From Variovorax sp. HW608 (GTDB lineage: Bacteria > Pseudomonadota > Gammaproteobacteria > Burkholderiales > Burkholderiaceae_C), in assembly GCF_900090195.1 (NCBI RefSeq), contig NZ_LT607803.1, forward strand, positions 2,666,001-2,730,000: 64,000 nt of DNA, in the 5' to 3' direction. The position numbers and the translations under genes were made by a program. The first letter of the stretch is position 1, and every line of letters begins with the position of its first letter. Shown one piece after another: positions 46,058 through 55,844 of the stretch. Under the pieces are notes generated by a model, which saw only the letters and a list, made by a program, of their open reading frames with translations, had not been told where the DNA came from and ran no database searches.

Positions 46058-46762
46058 CTACGGCGCGCTGCTCAGGTGATGCTTGACCGCATAGACATAC
46101 AGTTCCAGGCGGCTGGTGACACCGAGCTTCTGATAGATGGAGCTGAGCTGGTTAAGCAGGGTATGCTCGGTCACGAGGAGTTGCTTGGCAAGGACCTTGT
46201 TCGGTGCGCCGTTTCGATCGACAACCTCATCGATGATCCTGCGTTCCTTGGCGGTCAATGTCTGCTGCTTTTGAGATTCCGCATCCATGCTGCGCGCGCT
46301 CCTGGAATCCGCCGAATTCACGAAGACGCGTGCGACGGTGGCACCATTCAGCCAGACCTCGCCCAGATGCATCTTCTCGATGGCAAGAATCACGTCCTCG
46401 GCCGCAGCGTCCTTGCGCAAGACGCCGCGAGCGCCGCGCAGCACCGCACTGTCGAGCATCGTCTGACCGCGTTCGGCGGTCAGTATCAGGACACGAGAGA
46501 TTGAGTTCGATACCAGGGAAGGCAATATGTCCAGCGCGCCTGTGCCTTCGAGGTCCAGATCCAGCACCACGACATCCGGCACGAGCCGCGCGACCTTTTG
46601 AAGCGCTTCTTCGCAGCTTCGTGCCGTACCCGTCACCTGCATGCGAGGTCGCTCTCCATCGATGAGCCTGGATAGGCCCCACAGCATGGTCTGGTGATCA
46701 TCGACAAGCATGACGTTGATCGGCCTTGCGGCGGTCTGTGTGGGTTCCAACATGACCTCCAA
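46058..46762 (-). CDS. LuxR-type response regulator
   Basis: A 234-residue NarL/FixJ-type regulator. The receiver domain has the acidic pair VDDH near 20-23, the phospho-accepting Asp68 (VVVLDLDL) and the late RKD lysine. The C-terminal LuxR helix-turn-helix reads LTAKERRIIDEVV, then VTEHTLLNQLSSIYQKLG. TTG 46762 or ATG 46753 could start it; neither has ideal spacing. It begins four bases after the sensor kinase stop, forming a coupled pair. It is paralogous to the regulator at 48665. Confidence 0.9.
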   Translation of the reverse strand: MEVMLEPTQTAARPINVMLVDDHQTMLWGLSRLIDGERPRMQVTGTARSCEEALQKVARLVPDVVVLDLDLEGTGALDILPSLVSNSISRVLILTAERGQTMLDSAVLRGARGVLRKDAAAEDVILAIEKMHLGEVWLNGATVARVFVNSADSRSARSMDAESQKQQTLTAKERRIIDEVVDRNGAPNKVLAKQLLVTEHTLLNQLSSIYQKLGVTSRLELYVYAVKHHLSSAP

Positions 46763-46765
46763 TCT

Positions 46766-48451
46766 TCAAATTGGAATCTCGACGTGAACTTCAGTACTTC
46801 CACCGAGACCGCGGCACACGTGTGCCCTGCCCCCGAGCGCCGCCGCCCGCTCGCAGATCGATCGCGGAACAAAATTCATCGACACCGAATTCCCGGCCTC
46901 GTTTTCGATGAGGATCCGCACGCAGTCCTCGGCACAATGCAGCCGCACCGCACCGCGCTGCGCGAACGTATGCCGGCAGATGTTGCTCATGCCTTCACGT
47001 ACGACATTGAGCACTTCGGCGGCCAGGCGATCTGCAAAGCCAAGCTTTCCTTCAACCTGCACATCTATCTCGATCCCGTAGAAATCGCGCATGTTGGCCG
47101 CTTGCTGCTTCAGGGTCGAGACGATCATCTGCTCGGTTTCGTGGGCACCATCCCGAACAGTTCCGGCAAAGCGGCGAAGATCGGAGACGACTTTGGTGGC
47201 CTGTGCCGCGATCTTGTCCAGATCGTCGTTCAAGGGGTTGTCCTGCGCGGCTTTCTTGCGAAGGGCGCTCAGTGCGAGCTTGAGGCCGATGTAGGGCTGG
47301 ATCGCCGTGTCGTGCAGGTCCAGCGCGAACTTCTGGCGTTCCCTCAGGGCGGCACCCGAAGCCATGCTGTCAAGCAGTTCGATGGTCCCGATGACTGGGA
47401 ACACCTGGGCGCCGACGTAGTTGAAGAACATGGCATCGGACCTGCTCAGGTCGTGGTCGGACGAGAGTAGGTAGATTCGACCGTGACCTTGGCGCACGCT
47501 TAACGGGGCGCTGATGAAGGAGCGCGCCTCCAGGAGCTCTGCAAGCATCTGACAAGCACTGTCATTGGACCGCGTCCATCGACGAGACTGAATGTTGTAG
47601 GTGCCTGCCTTGCGCAACCAGACCGGCCGCCACCAGGAAGGCGATGAATAGGCGACTACGAGGTTCTCATCCACTCCCATCAATGGAGACGCCGCCTCGA
47701 TCGTGATCGGTACCGCGCGCAGCGACTGACCACTCGACCCGGCTTTGATGATGCGCATGGAGTAGCTGCCGTTGTGCTTGTCGCGCAGGACGAGAATGCA
47801 GCTCGATCCCGAGAAGAAGTGCACCGTTTTCTCGAGGATTTGCGTTACCGTGTGGTCGACGCCGAATCGAGGATTGGACACACGGCTGACGTCGCGCAAG
47901 AGCTCCATCCGCCGTCTCAATTCGAGCCTGGAGCCGCCCCAATACACACTCATGTAGCCAAGCGCCAAAAGGAATGTTGCGCGCATCAGCAGGCGCGAGT
48001 ACTCGGGTTCAGTTGCATGCACGATGCCGGACATCGCAAGAAGCACGATGGATGCGACAGTGACGCGCGCACCCTCCTCGAACCCCCATCGGAATGAGGA
48101 AGTCAGGATCGCGAGGAAGAAGAACAGGAAATAGAAGCCGTGAATTCCGCTGGCCGGCATCAAAAAGAGCCCGTACCAAAAGACATCCAGCCAATGGACC
48201 CACTTCGTCCTTTGCCACGGAAAGCGAAAGAACTCCGTGAGCGCGCAAATCACGAGGCTGTAGCAGAAGTAGAAGCTTGTGACGGCGCGGGTTCCGACAT
48301 CGAGATAGATGTCGTCCTGACCCGTTTGATGAACAAAAAGCGCAAGGAATGCCGACGTCGCCAGCACCAATCTCATGCGGGCAATCATTCGGGCATCGGC
48401 GACATCTGCCGCCGCGCCCGCATCGGCCTCGATCTCTACAGCTTCCTTCAT
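46766..48451 (-). CDS. Membrane sensor histidine kinase (HisKA_3 type) with GAF-like domain
   Basis: A 561-residue sensor. Residues about 25-180 contain five or six membrane helices, then a GAF-like domain (about 190-360). The dimerisation helix has LDLHDTAIQPY with the phospho-accepting His380. The ATPase domain has an N-box REGMSNICRHTFA, but its G1 region reads IENEAGNSV, a weak match to DxGxG. It is the partner of the regulator at 46762. It is paralogous over the GAF and dimerisation regions to the pseudo-kinase at 50228. ATG 48451 is preferred to an in-frame TTG at 48463. Confidence 0.87.
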   Translation of the reverse strand: MKEAVEIEADAGAAADVADARMIARMRLVLATSAFLALFVHQTGQDDIYLDVGTRAVTSFYFCYSLVICALTEFFRFPWQRTKWVHWLDVFWYGLFLMPASGIHGFYFLFFFLAILTSSFRWGFEEGARVTVASIVLLAMSGIVHATEPEYSRLLMRATFLLALGYMSVYWGGSRLELRRRMELLRDVSRVSNPRFGVDHTVTQILEKTVHFFSGSSCILVLRDKHNGSYSMRIIKAGSSGQSLRAVPITIEAASPLMGVDENLVVAYSSPSWWRPVWLRKAGTYNIQSRRWTRSNDSACQMLAELLEARSFISAPLSVRQGHGRIYLLSSDHDLSRSDAMFFNYVGAQVFPVIGTIELLDSMASGAALRERQKFALDLHDTAIQPYIGLKLALSALRKKAAQDNPLNDDLDKIAAQATKVVSDLRRFAGTVRDGAHETEQMIVSTLKQQAANMRDFYGIEIDVQVEGKLGFADRLAAEVLNVVREGMSNICRHTFAQRGAVRLHCAEDCVRILIENEAGNSVSMNFVPRSICERAAALGGRAHVCRGLGGSTEVHVEIPI

Positions 48452-48533
48452 GGTCCCCACCAAGCCGCACGGCCCCCCGCTCCTGTGTTGGTTACATTAG
48501 GCTACAACATACGTGCTACCCCGCACACCGAGG

Positions 48534-48565
48534 AATGCGACTAAAGCGAAGTCGAAGTTCGCATT
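48534..48565. repeat. Inverted repeat in the gap between the two sensor/regulator pairs
   Basis: AATGCGA (48534-48540) and TCGCATT (48559-48565) are perfect seven-base arms 18 bases apart, between the stop of one regulator gene and the start of the sensor kinase gene. It lacks a T-run, so a regulatory site is as likely as a terminator. Confidence 0.3.
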
Positions 48566-48664
48566 AGTGTGATTTTTTCCCATGGAATTGGCGCCGGGGA
48601 ACCCAAGCTCGGGGAAACCTCACCGGAAACCGGACGGTTCTGGACTACAGGCTGGCTGCGGATG

Positions 48665-49363
48665 TCACGATCTACTCTTTGTCTTCTCTTCTGCGAGGGG
48701 ATGCTGAAGGACGTACGCGTACAGTTCAAGCCGATTCGCAATCCCAAGCTTGTGGTAGATCGAGGTCAGGTGATTGCGCAGGGTTGCTTCAGCGATGCAT
48801 AGCCGCCTGGCCAAGGCAGCGTTTGACTCCGTTCCTTCCACAGAGCAGGCGACAATCTTGCGCTCCCGAGCAGTCAGGCGGGAATATTCTTCCATCGGAG
48901 CTGAACGAGTTTCCATAACTTGGCTGAAAAGGCGCCCGAGCGCTTGCTGCTCGAGCCAAAGATCGCCCCGGTGCGCCGTCTCAATCGCTTTCAGAACCTC
49001 CTCCGCCGGACCGTCCTTCCTCACGATACCGCGGGCACCCCGCAGCATTGCAAGATCGAGAAGCTCCTGATCGCGTTCGCCGGTCAAGATCAAGACACGC
49101 GCCGACGATTTGGAGACGATGCAGGGCAGCAGGTCCAGCCCGTTTTCACCCGCAAGATGCAGGTCGAGCAGGACGACGTCAGGCCTCAGTTCAAGCAACT
49201 TGGTCTCAGTTTCTCCGCTCGTGGTTGCGGTGCCGGCAACCTCCATGCGGGGCTTCCCGCTCTCGATCAGCCGCTCCATGCCCCAGAGCACGGTACGGTG
49301 GTCGTCCACGAGTAGAACGCGAATTGGCTTCGTGCTAGCTTCCATGCGCTCGCACAATGCCAT
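48665..49363 (-). CDS. LuxR-type response regulator (paralogue)
   Basis: A 232-residue NarL/FixJ-type regulator with VDDH at 19-22, phospho-accepting Asp67 (VVLLDLHL), a conserved RKD and a LuxR helix-turn-helix (LTARERKIVACSV, then IAEATLRNHLTSIYHKLG). It aligns along its full length with the regulator at 46762. It starts seven bases after the pseudo-kinase stop, so it forms the second half of a duplicated pair. ATG 49345 is an alternative start. Confidence 0.9.
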   Translation of the reverse strand: MALCERMEASTKPIRVLLVDDHRTVLWGMERLIESGKPRMEVAGTATTSGETETKLLELRPDVVLLDLHLAGENGLDLLPCIVSKSSARVLILTGERDQELLDLAMLRGARGIVRKDGPAEEVLKAIETAHRGDLWLEQQALGRLFSQVMETRSAPMEEYSRLTARERKIVACSVEGTESNAALARRLCIAEATLRNHLTSIYHKLGIANRLELYAYVLQHPLAEEKTKSRS

Positions 49364-49370
49364 GCTCCAC

Positions 49371-50228
49371 CTATGATCCGAGGCACATCGCCTCGTGGGC
49401 GGCGGCTTTTAAGCGAGGCTGCTCACCCAAAGCGTCCGCTATCACGCTTGCTGCCATGGCGATCAGACAATCCAAGTCCTCGCTCAGCAAGTTATTCGCG
49501 CCAGCCTTGATTCGCAGTGCGCCGAGCCCGAACTGAAGCCCGATGTACGGCTGTATGGAAATGTCGCGTTGCTGCACGGCAAACGCTCGGGAGCTCACCC
49601 CGCCAGGAGCCTCAGCGTCGCCAATGGAAGAAAAGCCCAAGGCCACAATCTGATTCAGAAACATCGCATCCGATCGTCTCAATGCTGCATGGCCTGAAGA
49701 GACAACGTAGATGCGCGCTGTTGCCCGTGTCGAATGTACCGGAACGCTAACAAAAGAACTCGCTCCAAGCAGATCGACGAGACACTGAATGCCGTCGACA
49801 TTCAATCCGACCCATGCGCGTGCTCGGAGGTCGTACGCCGCGCATCTGGCCTTTGCATCATGATGCAGTTGTTGGTAGGTGACGAGATGCTCGTCGGGCA
49901 AACCCACCAAAACCGCCGCCGCGCCAGCATCAAAGGGCAGGGAAACGGACTCGACTTCATTCTCTTTGACGATGCGCAGCGAGTAGCCGGACGAGCGGAA
50001 GTCACGCGAGACCATGATGCAGAGCGTGGCTGAGAAGAATTCTCGGATTAATCCGAGCACACGCTCCAATGCGAGCTCCCGCCCCAAACTCGGATTCGAG
50101 GCGCGGGCAATCTCACGCAGGAGCATCAGGCGCCGACGGGCCATCAGGCCCAACTCAAAGCGGATGCGGGCGATGTTTCGCACGGTGGCGCCCCCATCTA
50201 TATTTCGATTGAGTGCGATGGCGTCCAT
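49371..50228 (-). CDS. Degenerate sensor (pseudo-histidine kinase): GAF domain and remnant dimerisation helix only
   Basis: A 285-residue soluble protein that aligns with residues about 175-430 of the sensor kinase at 48451: ARRRLMLLREIARASNPSLG, the GAF-like core, ARIYVVSSGHAALRRSDAMF and ISIQPYIGLQFGLGALR. The phospho-acceptor LHD reads QRD here (Arg221 in place of His), and the entire ATPase domain and the membrane segment are missing. The frame is clean, so it may be a maintained ligand-sensing partner of the regulator at 49363 rather than a dying gene. Confidence 0.8.
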   Translation of the reverse strand: MDAIALNRNIDGGATVRNIARIRFELGLMARRRLMLLREIARASNPSLGRELALERVLGLIREFFSATLCIMVSRDFRSSGYSLRIVKENEVESVSLPFDAGAAAVLVGLPDEHLVTYQQLHHDAKARCAAYDLRARAWVGLNVDGIQCLVDLLGASSFVSVPVHSTRATARIYVVSSGHAALRRSDAMFLNQIVALGFSSIGDAEAPGGVSSRAFAVQQRDISIQPYIGLQFGLGALRIKAGANNLLSEDLDCLIAMAASVIADALGEQPRLKAAAHEAMCLGS

Positions 50229-50331
50229 TGTTTTGTTCTGAGACGTTGGTCCGTGACTGATTGCTGTGCATGCCGCTCGAATCGTGTTTTTAGCGCAAAG
50301 GCAGTCATAAGTTTCCTATTGCAGATGAAAT

Positions 50332-50348
50332 AAAGAACTGAATTCTTT
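50332..50348. promoter_or_regulatory. Palindrome AAAGAA-N5-TTCTTT upstream of the pseudo-kinase
   Basis: Six-base perfect arms lie in an AT-rich patch about 100 bases upstream of the start at 50228, between it and tadC. It may be the promoter or control region of the pseudo-kinase/regulator pair. Confidence 0.35.
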
Positions 50349-50472
50349 GAAAGCCATGCGATGCGTGAAATTTGCCGCAGCCTCCAGCCTTCGCACTGAT
50401 GGGATCCGGACGTTGAGGAATGTCGGCCCGAGAGAACACCGGATTGCGCGGACAGTGTCTGAGAGCGCGCCT

Positions 50473-51384
50473 CTAGCGCAACCCGCCGCCTAGCATCGGC
50501 AGTAGCGTGCGCACCACCTGGATCGCGGCCGGACCGATGACCACCATGATGATCGACGGGAACACGCACACCACCAGCGGAAACAGCATCTTCGTCGGCA
50601 CCTTCGCGGCCAGTTCCTCGGCGCGCATCTGGCGCTTATGCCGCAGGTCGTCCGAGAACACCCGCAGTGATTCGCCGATGCTGGTGCCGAATTTGTCGGC
50701 CTGCGTCAGCATGGTGGCGAAGGTTCCAATCTCCTCGACGCCGGTGCGCAGTGCAAGATTGCGTAACGCCTTGTCGCGGGCGCTGCCGGCGCGCATCTCG
50801 AGATTGGTCCAGTGCAGTTCCTGCGCCAATGCCTCGCTCTTGATGCGTATCTCGTCAGTCACCTTGGTCAGCGCCGCATCGAGGCCCAAGCCGGCCTCCA
50901 CGCAGACCAGCATCAGATCGGCAGCATCGGGGAAGTTCTCGAAGATCTCGCGTTTGCGCCCCCTGGCGCATAACCAGAGGTAGGCATTCGGCAAATAGCA
51001 AGCGAAAAGCGCGGCAATGAGCAGCCAGAGGATGAGCGTCATCCCCTCGGTCTGCTTGAACCCGCGCAGCAGGACGAAGGTCATGACGCCAAACAGCAGG
51101 GGCAGCACGGATTTGATGCCGAAATAGATCAGGCTCGCATCACGGTGCCGTATGCCGGCCCGGAGGAATTTGAGGCGAAGCGGCGACGCTTCCTCGTCGC
51201 CGGTCGGCGAGGAAAGCTGCGCGAAGGGCCCCACGAGTTTGACGACGGTCTCGGTCCACTGCGACTTTTCGGGCGGGGAGAACGCCTTCAGACGCTGTTC
51301 GGCCCGGGTCGGCGCCCACCACAAGTAAACGCCCGCGAACCCCAGCGTGACGGCGAGGAAGACTAACGCGGAAAGAACGAGCAT
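50473..51384 (-). CDS. tadC: Tad pilus inner-membrane platform protein TadC
   Basis: A 303-residue type II secretion F-domain protein with an N-terminal helix, two helices near 85-125 and one at the C-terminus. The F-domain shows LMLVCVEAGLGLDAALTKV and TLTQADKFGTSIGESLRVF-like segments. TadB and TadC form the platform that TadA drives to assemble Flp pili. It is the last gene of the Tad run, ten bases after tadB. Confidence 0.93.
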   Translation of the reverse strand: MLVLSALVFLAVTLGFAGVYLWWAPTRAEQRLKAFSPPEKSQWTETVVKLVGPFAQLSSPTGDEEASPLRLKFLRAGIRHRDASLIYFGIKSVLPLLFGVMTFVLLRGFKQTEGMTLILWLLIAALFACYLPNAYLWLCARGRKREIFENFPDAADLMLVCVEAGLGLDAALTKVTDEIRIKSEALAQELHWTNLEMRAGSARDKALRNLALRTGVEEIGTFATMLTQADKFGTSIGESLRVFSDDLRHKRQMRAEELAAKVPTKMLFPLVVCVFPSIIMVVIGPAAIQVVRTLLPMLGGGLR

Positions 51385-51393
51385 GGAAGTCTC

Positions 51394-52383
51394 CTAGACG
51401 CGAATGCGCACGATCCGACTGAGAATGAGCGCACCGATGAACATCAGCGTAAGCATGTACTTGATGATCGCGAGGCCAATCGGATCAGTCCAGAAAGGCT
51501 GCATGAACTTCGGATTGCCCCAGTTCATGAGTGCCGCCAGCAGGAAGGGCATGAGGCCGAGGACCCATGCCGAGAGCCGCGCATCGGCAGAGAGCACGCG
51601 CACCTTGGCCAGCAGCTTCAATCGCTCGCGAATCAGGCGGCTCAGGTTGCCGAGCACTTCGGTCAGGTTGCCGCCCGACTCGCGCTGGATCAGCACCGCC
51701 ACCACGAAATAGCGCAGATCCGTGATCGGGACTCGCTCGGTCAAGTTGGCCATGGCCTGCTGGAGCGACACGCCGAAGTTGACCTCGTCATGCACTATGC
51801 GGAATTCCGAGGCGATCGGCTCCGCCATTTCCTCGCCGACCATTTGCAAGCCAGAGGAAAAGGCATGACCGGCGCGCAGCGACCGCGTCATGAGGTCGAG
51901 CGCCTCCGGCAACTGCTGCTCAAGGCGCTTCAGACGCTTGCTGCGCCGATAGCTCAGGTAAACGAAGGGCGCCAGCGCGAGCGTTCCGCCTGCAATCAGA
52001 CCGAATGCTTCGGATTGGTGTCCGATCACCATGGCCGCCATGCCTCCTGAGACGCCGAGTGCAACGCACCCGAGCAGCAGCTTCGAGACCGTCCAATTGA
52101 GCCCGGATTGGAGAATCAGCCGGTCCAGCTCTCTCGCGCGCGGCATCCGAAGCAACCAGCGCTCCAGCGCCGGGACTTCGCTGAGCATGCGTTCCTTGAG
52201 GATCTTTGCCTGCGGCGTGTTGTCGCGCGAGCCCGAGAGCGCCTGCAGCCGTTTCTCGAGCTGCCGTGCCTCGGGACTCTTGTATGACTTCCACAGCAAG
52301 TAGAGGCCTTCGAGCAGCAGCAGCATGGCGACGAACACCAGCACCACGACCGTGAGCAGGGAATTGCCCGTGAAGTCTTGCAT
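51394..52383 (-). CDS. tadB: Tad pilus inner-membrane platform protein TadB
   Basis: A 329-residue F-domain membrane protein. It begins with an N-terminal helix, has LDLMTRSLRAGHAFSSGLQMV and FFVVAVLIQ-type segments followed by GGNLTEVLGNLSRLIRER, and ends in two membrane helices. It is the partner of TadC. It follows tadA by 12 bases. Confidence 0.94.
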   Translation of the reverse strand: MQDFTGNSLLTVVVLVFVAMLLLLEGLYLLWKSYKSPEARQLEKRLQALSGSRDNTPQAKILKERMLSEVPALERWLLRMPRARELDRLILQSGLNWTVSKLLLGCVALGVSGGMAAMVIGHQSEAFGLIAGGTLALAPFVYLSYRRSKRLKRLEQQLPEALDLMTRSLRAGHAFSSGLQMVGEEMAEPIASEFRIVHDEVNFGVSLQQAMANLTERVPITDLRYFVVAVLIQRESGGNLTEVLGNLSRLIRERLKLLAKVRVLSADARLSAWVLGLMPFLLAALMNWGNPKFMQPFWTDPIGLAIIKYMLTLMFIGALILSRIVRIRV

Positions 52384-52395
52384 GATCGTGGCTCC

Positions 52396-53769
52396 TCACT
52401 GGTATCTTTTTGCCGGATCGAAGATCTCGTCCGGCAAAGGCACGCCGAAGGCGCGCAGCCGGTCGGCGAACTTGGGGCGCACGCCGGTCGCATGGAAGTA
52501 GCCTTCCACCTGGCCTTCCGGGCCGACGCCGGTCTGGCGGTAGGCAAAGATCTCCTGCATGGTGATGACCTCGCCTTCCATGCCGGTGATCTCCTGGATG
52601 CTCGTGATCTTGCGCTTGCCGTCGGTCATGCGCAGTGCCTGGATGACCACCGTGATGGCCGAGGCGATCTGCTGGCGCGCCGCGCGGTGCGGCAGGTTGA
52701 GGTTGGCCATGCCGATCATGTTCTCGAGCCGCGAGAGCGCATCGCGCGGGTTGTTGGCATGGATGGTGGTCAGCGAGCCTTCGTGGCCCGTGTTCATGGC
52801 CTGCAGCATGTCGACAGCTTCGGCGCCGCGCACCTCGCCGATCACGATACGGTCGGGCCGCATGCGCAGCGCGTTGCGCACCAGCGCGCGCTGCGTGATC
52901 TCGCCGCGGCCCTCGATGTTGGCCGGCCGCGTCTCCAGGCGCACCACGTGCGGCTGTTGCATCTGCAGCTCCGCCGCATCCTCGATGGTCACCACGCGTT
53001 CCGCTTCCGGGATGTAGCCCGAGAGGATGTTCAGCAGCGTGGTCTTGCCGGCGCCCGTCCCGCCCGAGATGATCATGTTGACCTTGGACTTGCTGAGCGC
53101 CTCGAGCATCTGGGCCATTTGCGGCGTCAGGCTCTTCAAGTCCTCGACGAGATTCTGCATCTTCAGCGGCTTGTGCGCGAAGCGGCGGATCGACATCATC
53201 GCCCCGTCGAGCGCAATGGGCTGGATCACCGCGTTCACGCGCGAGCCGTCGGGCAGGCGCGCATCGACCATCGGGCTCGACTCGTCGATGCGCCGCCCGA
53301 TGCGCGAGACGATCTTGTCGATGATGCGCAGCAGGTGTTTCTCATCCGTAAAGGCGATCGAGGTCAGCTCCAGGCGCCCGCGGCGCTCGACATAGATCTG
53401 GTCGAAGCGGTTCACGAGAATGTCCGAGACTGTCGGGTCGGCCATCAGCACCTCGATCGGTCCGAAGCCCAGCATCTCGTGCTGGATGTCGCGGATCAGC
53501 GTGCGGCTCTCGAGATCGTTGACCGCCGCCTGCTCTTCCAGCACGAGGCGGCCGACCATGGTCGCAATCTCATTGCGCAGGGCCTCCGGCGTCAGCGTGT
53601 CCAGCGCGGCCAGGTCAAACTTCTCGAGCAGCTTGAGATGCAGCCGGCTCTTGAGCGCCTTGTAGGCATCCGAAGTTCCGGCATTGGCGGCTTCGTCGGA
53701 GGCGACATGCAGCATGGGACGGGCGGCGGACTCCGCTGCCACCACATTGAGTTTTTCACGCAGGGACAT
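52396..53769 (-). CDS. tadA: Tad pilus assembly ATPase TadA (CpaF)
   Basis: A 457-residue secretion ATPase. Walker A is [12 protein letters not shown] near residue 235, with an Asp/His-box region [19 protein letters not shown] and [13 protein letters not shown]. Start ATG 53769 is chosen because the CpaF-type N-terminus begins there; the frame stays open further upstream. It powers extension of the Flp pilus at the inner membrane. Confidence 0.96.
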   Translation of the reverse strand: MSLREKLNVVAAESAARPMLHVASDEAANAGTSDAYKALKSRLHLKLLEKFDLAALDTLTPEALRNEIATMVGRLVLEEQAAVNDLESRTLIRDIQHEMLGFGPIEVLMADPTVSDILVNRFDQIYVERRGRLELTSIAFTDEKHLLRIIDKIVSRIGRRIDESSPMVDARLPDGSRVNAVIQPIALDGAMMSIRRFAHKPLKMQNLVEDLKSLTPQMAQMLEALSKSKVNMIISGGTGAGKTTLLNILSGYIPEAERVVTIEDAAELQMQQPHVVRLETRPANIEGRGEITQRALVRNALRMRPDRIVIGEVRGAEAVDMLQAMNTGHEGSLTTIHANNPRDALSRLENMIGMANLNLPHRAARQQIASAITVVIQALRMTDGKRKITSIQEITGMEGEVITMQEIFAYRQTGVGPEGQVEGYFHATGVRPKFADRLRAFGVPLPDEIFDPAKRYQ

Positions 53770-53785
53770 GGGTGCCTTTCGAGGA

Positions 53786-54946
53786 TCAGGCCCGGCCGAA
53801 CAGCCGGTTGAAGAGACTTGGACTGACTTCCTGACGCGGGGACAGGGCATAGACCAGCTCGCCCAGGTCACGCACCACCGGGCTGGAGCGCGCGAGTCGC
53901 GCCAGCGGGACACCGCGATTGATGGCGGCGGCCACTTCCTTCGGCGCATCGGCGATCAGGCGATGCCCGGCGTCGCCCAGCGACCGGCGCACCTCCTGCG
54001 CGCCGATTTCGCCGATCTTGTCGAAGCGGTTGATCAGCGGCTCGATCTTGTCCTGCGCATAGCCCAGCGACTTGAAGACGCCGAGCAGCTTGCGGGCGTT
54101 GCGCAAGCCGGGCAGGCCGGCCTGCAGCACGGGATAGATGCGATGCGCGCGGTCGAGCGCGCGGATCGACAGGGTGTCCAGCGCGCGCGACATATCGAGC
54201 AGGACGAAGTCGTACGTGAGCACGGCGAGACCCAGGATGGCATCGATGTGCTCGGGCTGCACCTCCATGGCCATGGAAGGATCCTCGGGGGCTGCCAGCA
54301 AGCTGAAGCTCGGCGTGACCTTGACCGCGCTGGCCGCGAGGAAGGAGGCATCGAGCCGGTTGAACTCGCGGGCCACGTCCGCGATGGTCGACTTGGGCTT
54401 TTCATCGCTCACGAAGGACAGCGCGTCGCCGAACTGCAGGTTCAGGTCCACCAGCAGCACCGAGTTGTGCTCCGCGAGCTGCCAGCCCAGGTTGGTCGCG
54501 AGAAAGGTGGCACCGCTGCCACCCTTGCACGGCATGAAGGCCAGCAGCTTTCCGCCTGCGTGGCCGTGCGAGCCCGCGAGCTTGGCTGCGACACGCTGGA
54601 CCATGGCCTCGAGCGCAGCGGGGCCGGCGGGCGAAGGCAGTACCTCGCGCACGCCGGCGCGCATCGAGTTGAGCAGGAATTCGGGCGTGTGCGTCGCGCA
54701 CAGCAGCACGATCGCGGTCTTCGGATGATGCGTCGTCACGTGCTCGACCAACACCAGTTCGTTGGCATCGCAGCACATGCCGTCGACCAGCAGCAGGTCA
54801 GGCTGCTCCTGCTCCACGACAGACCGCATCCGGCTCTTGCCGCCGTCGAAAGTCAACACGGTGTGGCCTCGAGCACTCAGAACCGGAGACATGTTGTCGA
54901 GGTGGGCCCGATTGGGCGAGATGATGGCAATTTTCATTTCGTGCAT
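53786..54946 (-). CDS. tadZ: Tad pilus localisation ATPase TadZ (CpaE)
   Basis: A 386-residue ParA/MinD-type protein. The first 120 residues form a receiver-like domain without a clear phospho-acceptor set. A deviant Walker [15 protein letters not shown], follows, and then [16 protein letters not shown]. The Lys-Thr of a normal P-loop is replaced by Ala-Thr, as in many CpaE proteins. It positions the Tad machine, typically at a pole. ATG 54946 has AAGAAG upstream; ATG 54937 is possible. Confidence 0.92.
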   Translation of the reverse strand: MHEMKIAIISPNRAHLDNMSPVLSARGHTVLTFDGGKSRMRSVVEQEQPDLLLVDGMCCDANELVLVEHVTTHHPKTAIVLLCATHTPEFLLNSMRAGVREVLPSPAGPAALEAMVQRVAAKLAGSHGHAGGKLLAFMPCKGGSGATFLATNLGWQLAEHNSVLLVDLNLQFGDALSFVSDEKPKSTIADVAREFNRLDASFLAASAVKVTPSFSLLAAPEDPSMAMEVQPEHIDAILGLAVLTYDFVLLDMSRALDTLSIRALDRAHRIYPVLQAGLPGLRNARKLLGVFKSLGYAQDKIEPLINRFDKIGEIGAQEVRRSLGDAGHRLIADAPKEVAAAINRGVPLARLARSSPVVRDLGELVYALSPRQEVSPSLFNRLFGRA

Positions 54947-54956
54947 CCAATCTTCT

Positions 54957-55388
54957 TTACGAGCAGATGGCGGGGCTATTGGGATCCTGGCGCATGATTT
55001 CCCTGGGCAGGAAGGTCGAGAAAGTCGGCATCGGAATGGGCGCGAGCGCGGCCGCACCGGCAATCGGCGAAATCCATTGATAGTCGAGTCCCGTGATGGT
55101 CACGGTGACCCCTTCGCAGGTTGCGGCGTTGCAGCCTGCCGGAATCCAGGCCAGGTTGATGGTGGTGATCTGCGGCAGCAGGGCCTGCATCCTGGCCAGC
55201 ACCTGTGCCTGGTTGCCGGTGTCGTCGCATACGACCGCGTAGCGGGCGCCTGCCCTCGTCGCTTCGTTGGCCGCGCCCCAGGTAAAGAGCATGCGGGCGA
55301 AATCCGTGATCCCCAAGAGGAGCATGAGGAACACGATGAGGCCGAGTGCGAATTCGACCGTTGTGGCGCCGGATTGCCGATGCATCAT
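54957..55388 (-). CDS. tadE: TadE-like minor pilin/pseudopilin
   Basis: A 143-residue protein with a short basic leader, the TadE signature GATTVEFALGLIVFLMLLLG (prepilin-type helix with Glu+5), then GITDFARMLFTWGAANEATRAGARYAV. It contains several cysteines in the exported part. Its start overlaps the stop of the next TadE-like gene upstream by four bases. Confidence 0.9.
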   Translation of the reverse strand: MMHRQSGATTVEFALGLIVFLMLLLGITDFARMLFTWGAANEATRAGARYAVVCDDTGNQAQVLARMQALLPQITTINLAWIPAGCNAATCEGVTVTITGLDYQWISPIAGAAALAPIPMPTFSTFLPREIMRQDPNSPAICS

Positions 55389-55840
55389 GTGGCGGCCCTC
55401 ATGGTGGCAGTGATGTCGCTGAAGACGATGTCACCGTTGGCATTGGCAAAGACAGTGCCGAACACGCCGGCAAAGAGCGAATGGAAGGTGAAGTTGGTCA
55501 CCCGAACCGTCACCGTGTTCACCACCGGGTTCGTGCCTGCGGTTTGCCAGGTGCAGCAGCTCGCAACCGGCACATTGGCGAGCGTCAGACCCCGGACAAG
55601 GGGCGTGCCGGAGCCCGCGGGATTGCCATACACGATAAGGTTTCGTGCTTCGTTGATCTTGGTGCCCGGCGTCTGGAAAGACAGGTACCGCACGGCATCG
55701 CGCGTCGACTTGGTCACGGCGTTGTATTCGTAGAACGCGCGACCGAATTCGGTCGTGGTGAAGGTCAGGAGCAGCAGCAAGGGAGTGATCAGGGCCAGTT
55801 CCACCAGTGCCACACCGCGTTGTCTTTGTCTATTTCTCAT
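55385..55840 (-). CDS. TadE/TadF-like minor pilin
   Basis: A 151-residue protein with the leader QRGVALVELALITPLLLLL and the TadE-style FGRAFYEYNAVTKSTRDAVRYLS. It is a second pseudopilin of the same family as its neighbour and may correspond to TadF. It starts four bases after the tadG stop and overlaps the next gene by four bases. Confidence 0.88.
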   Translation of the reverse strand: MRNRQRQRGVALVELALITPLLLLLTFTTTEFGRAFYEYNAVTKSTRDAVRYLSFQTPGTKINEARNLIVYGNPAGSGTPLVRGLTLANVPVASCCTWQTAGTNPVVNTVTVRVTNFTFHSLFAGVFGTVFANANGDIVFSDITATMRAAT

Positions 55841-55844
55841 CGGA

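Noticed and set aside
53786..54946. TadZ read as a response regulator
   Set aside because: The N-terminal domain is receiver-like, but the main body is a ParA/MinD-type ATPase typical of CpaE/TadZ.
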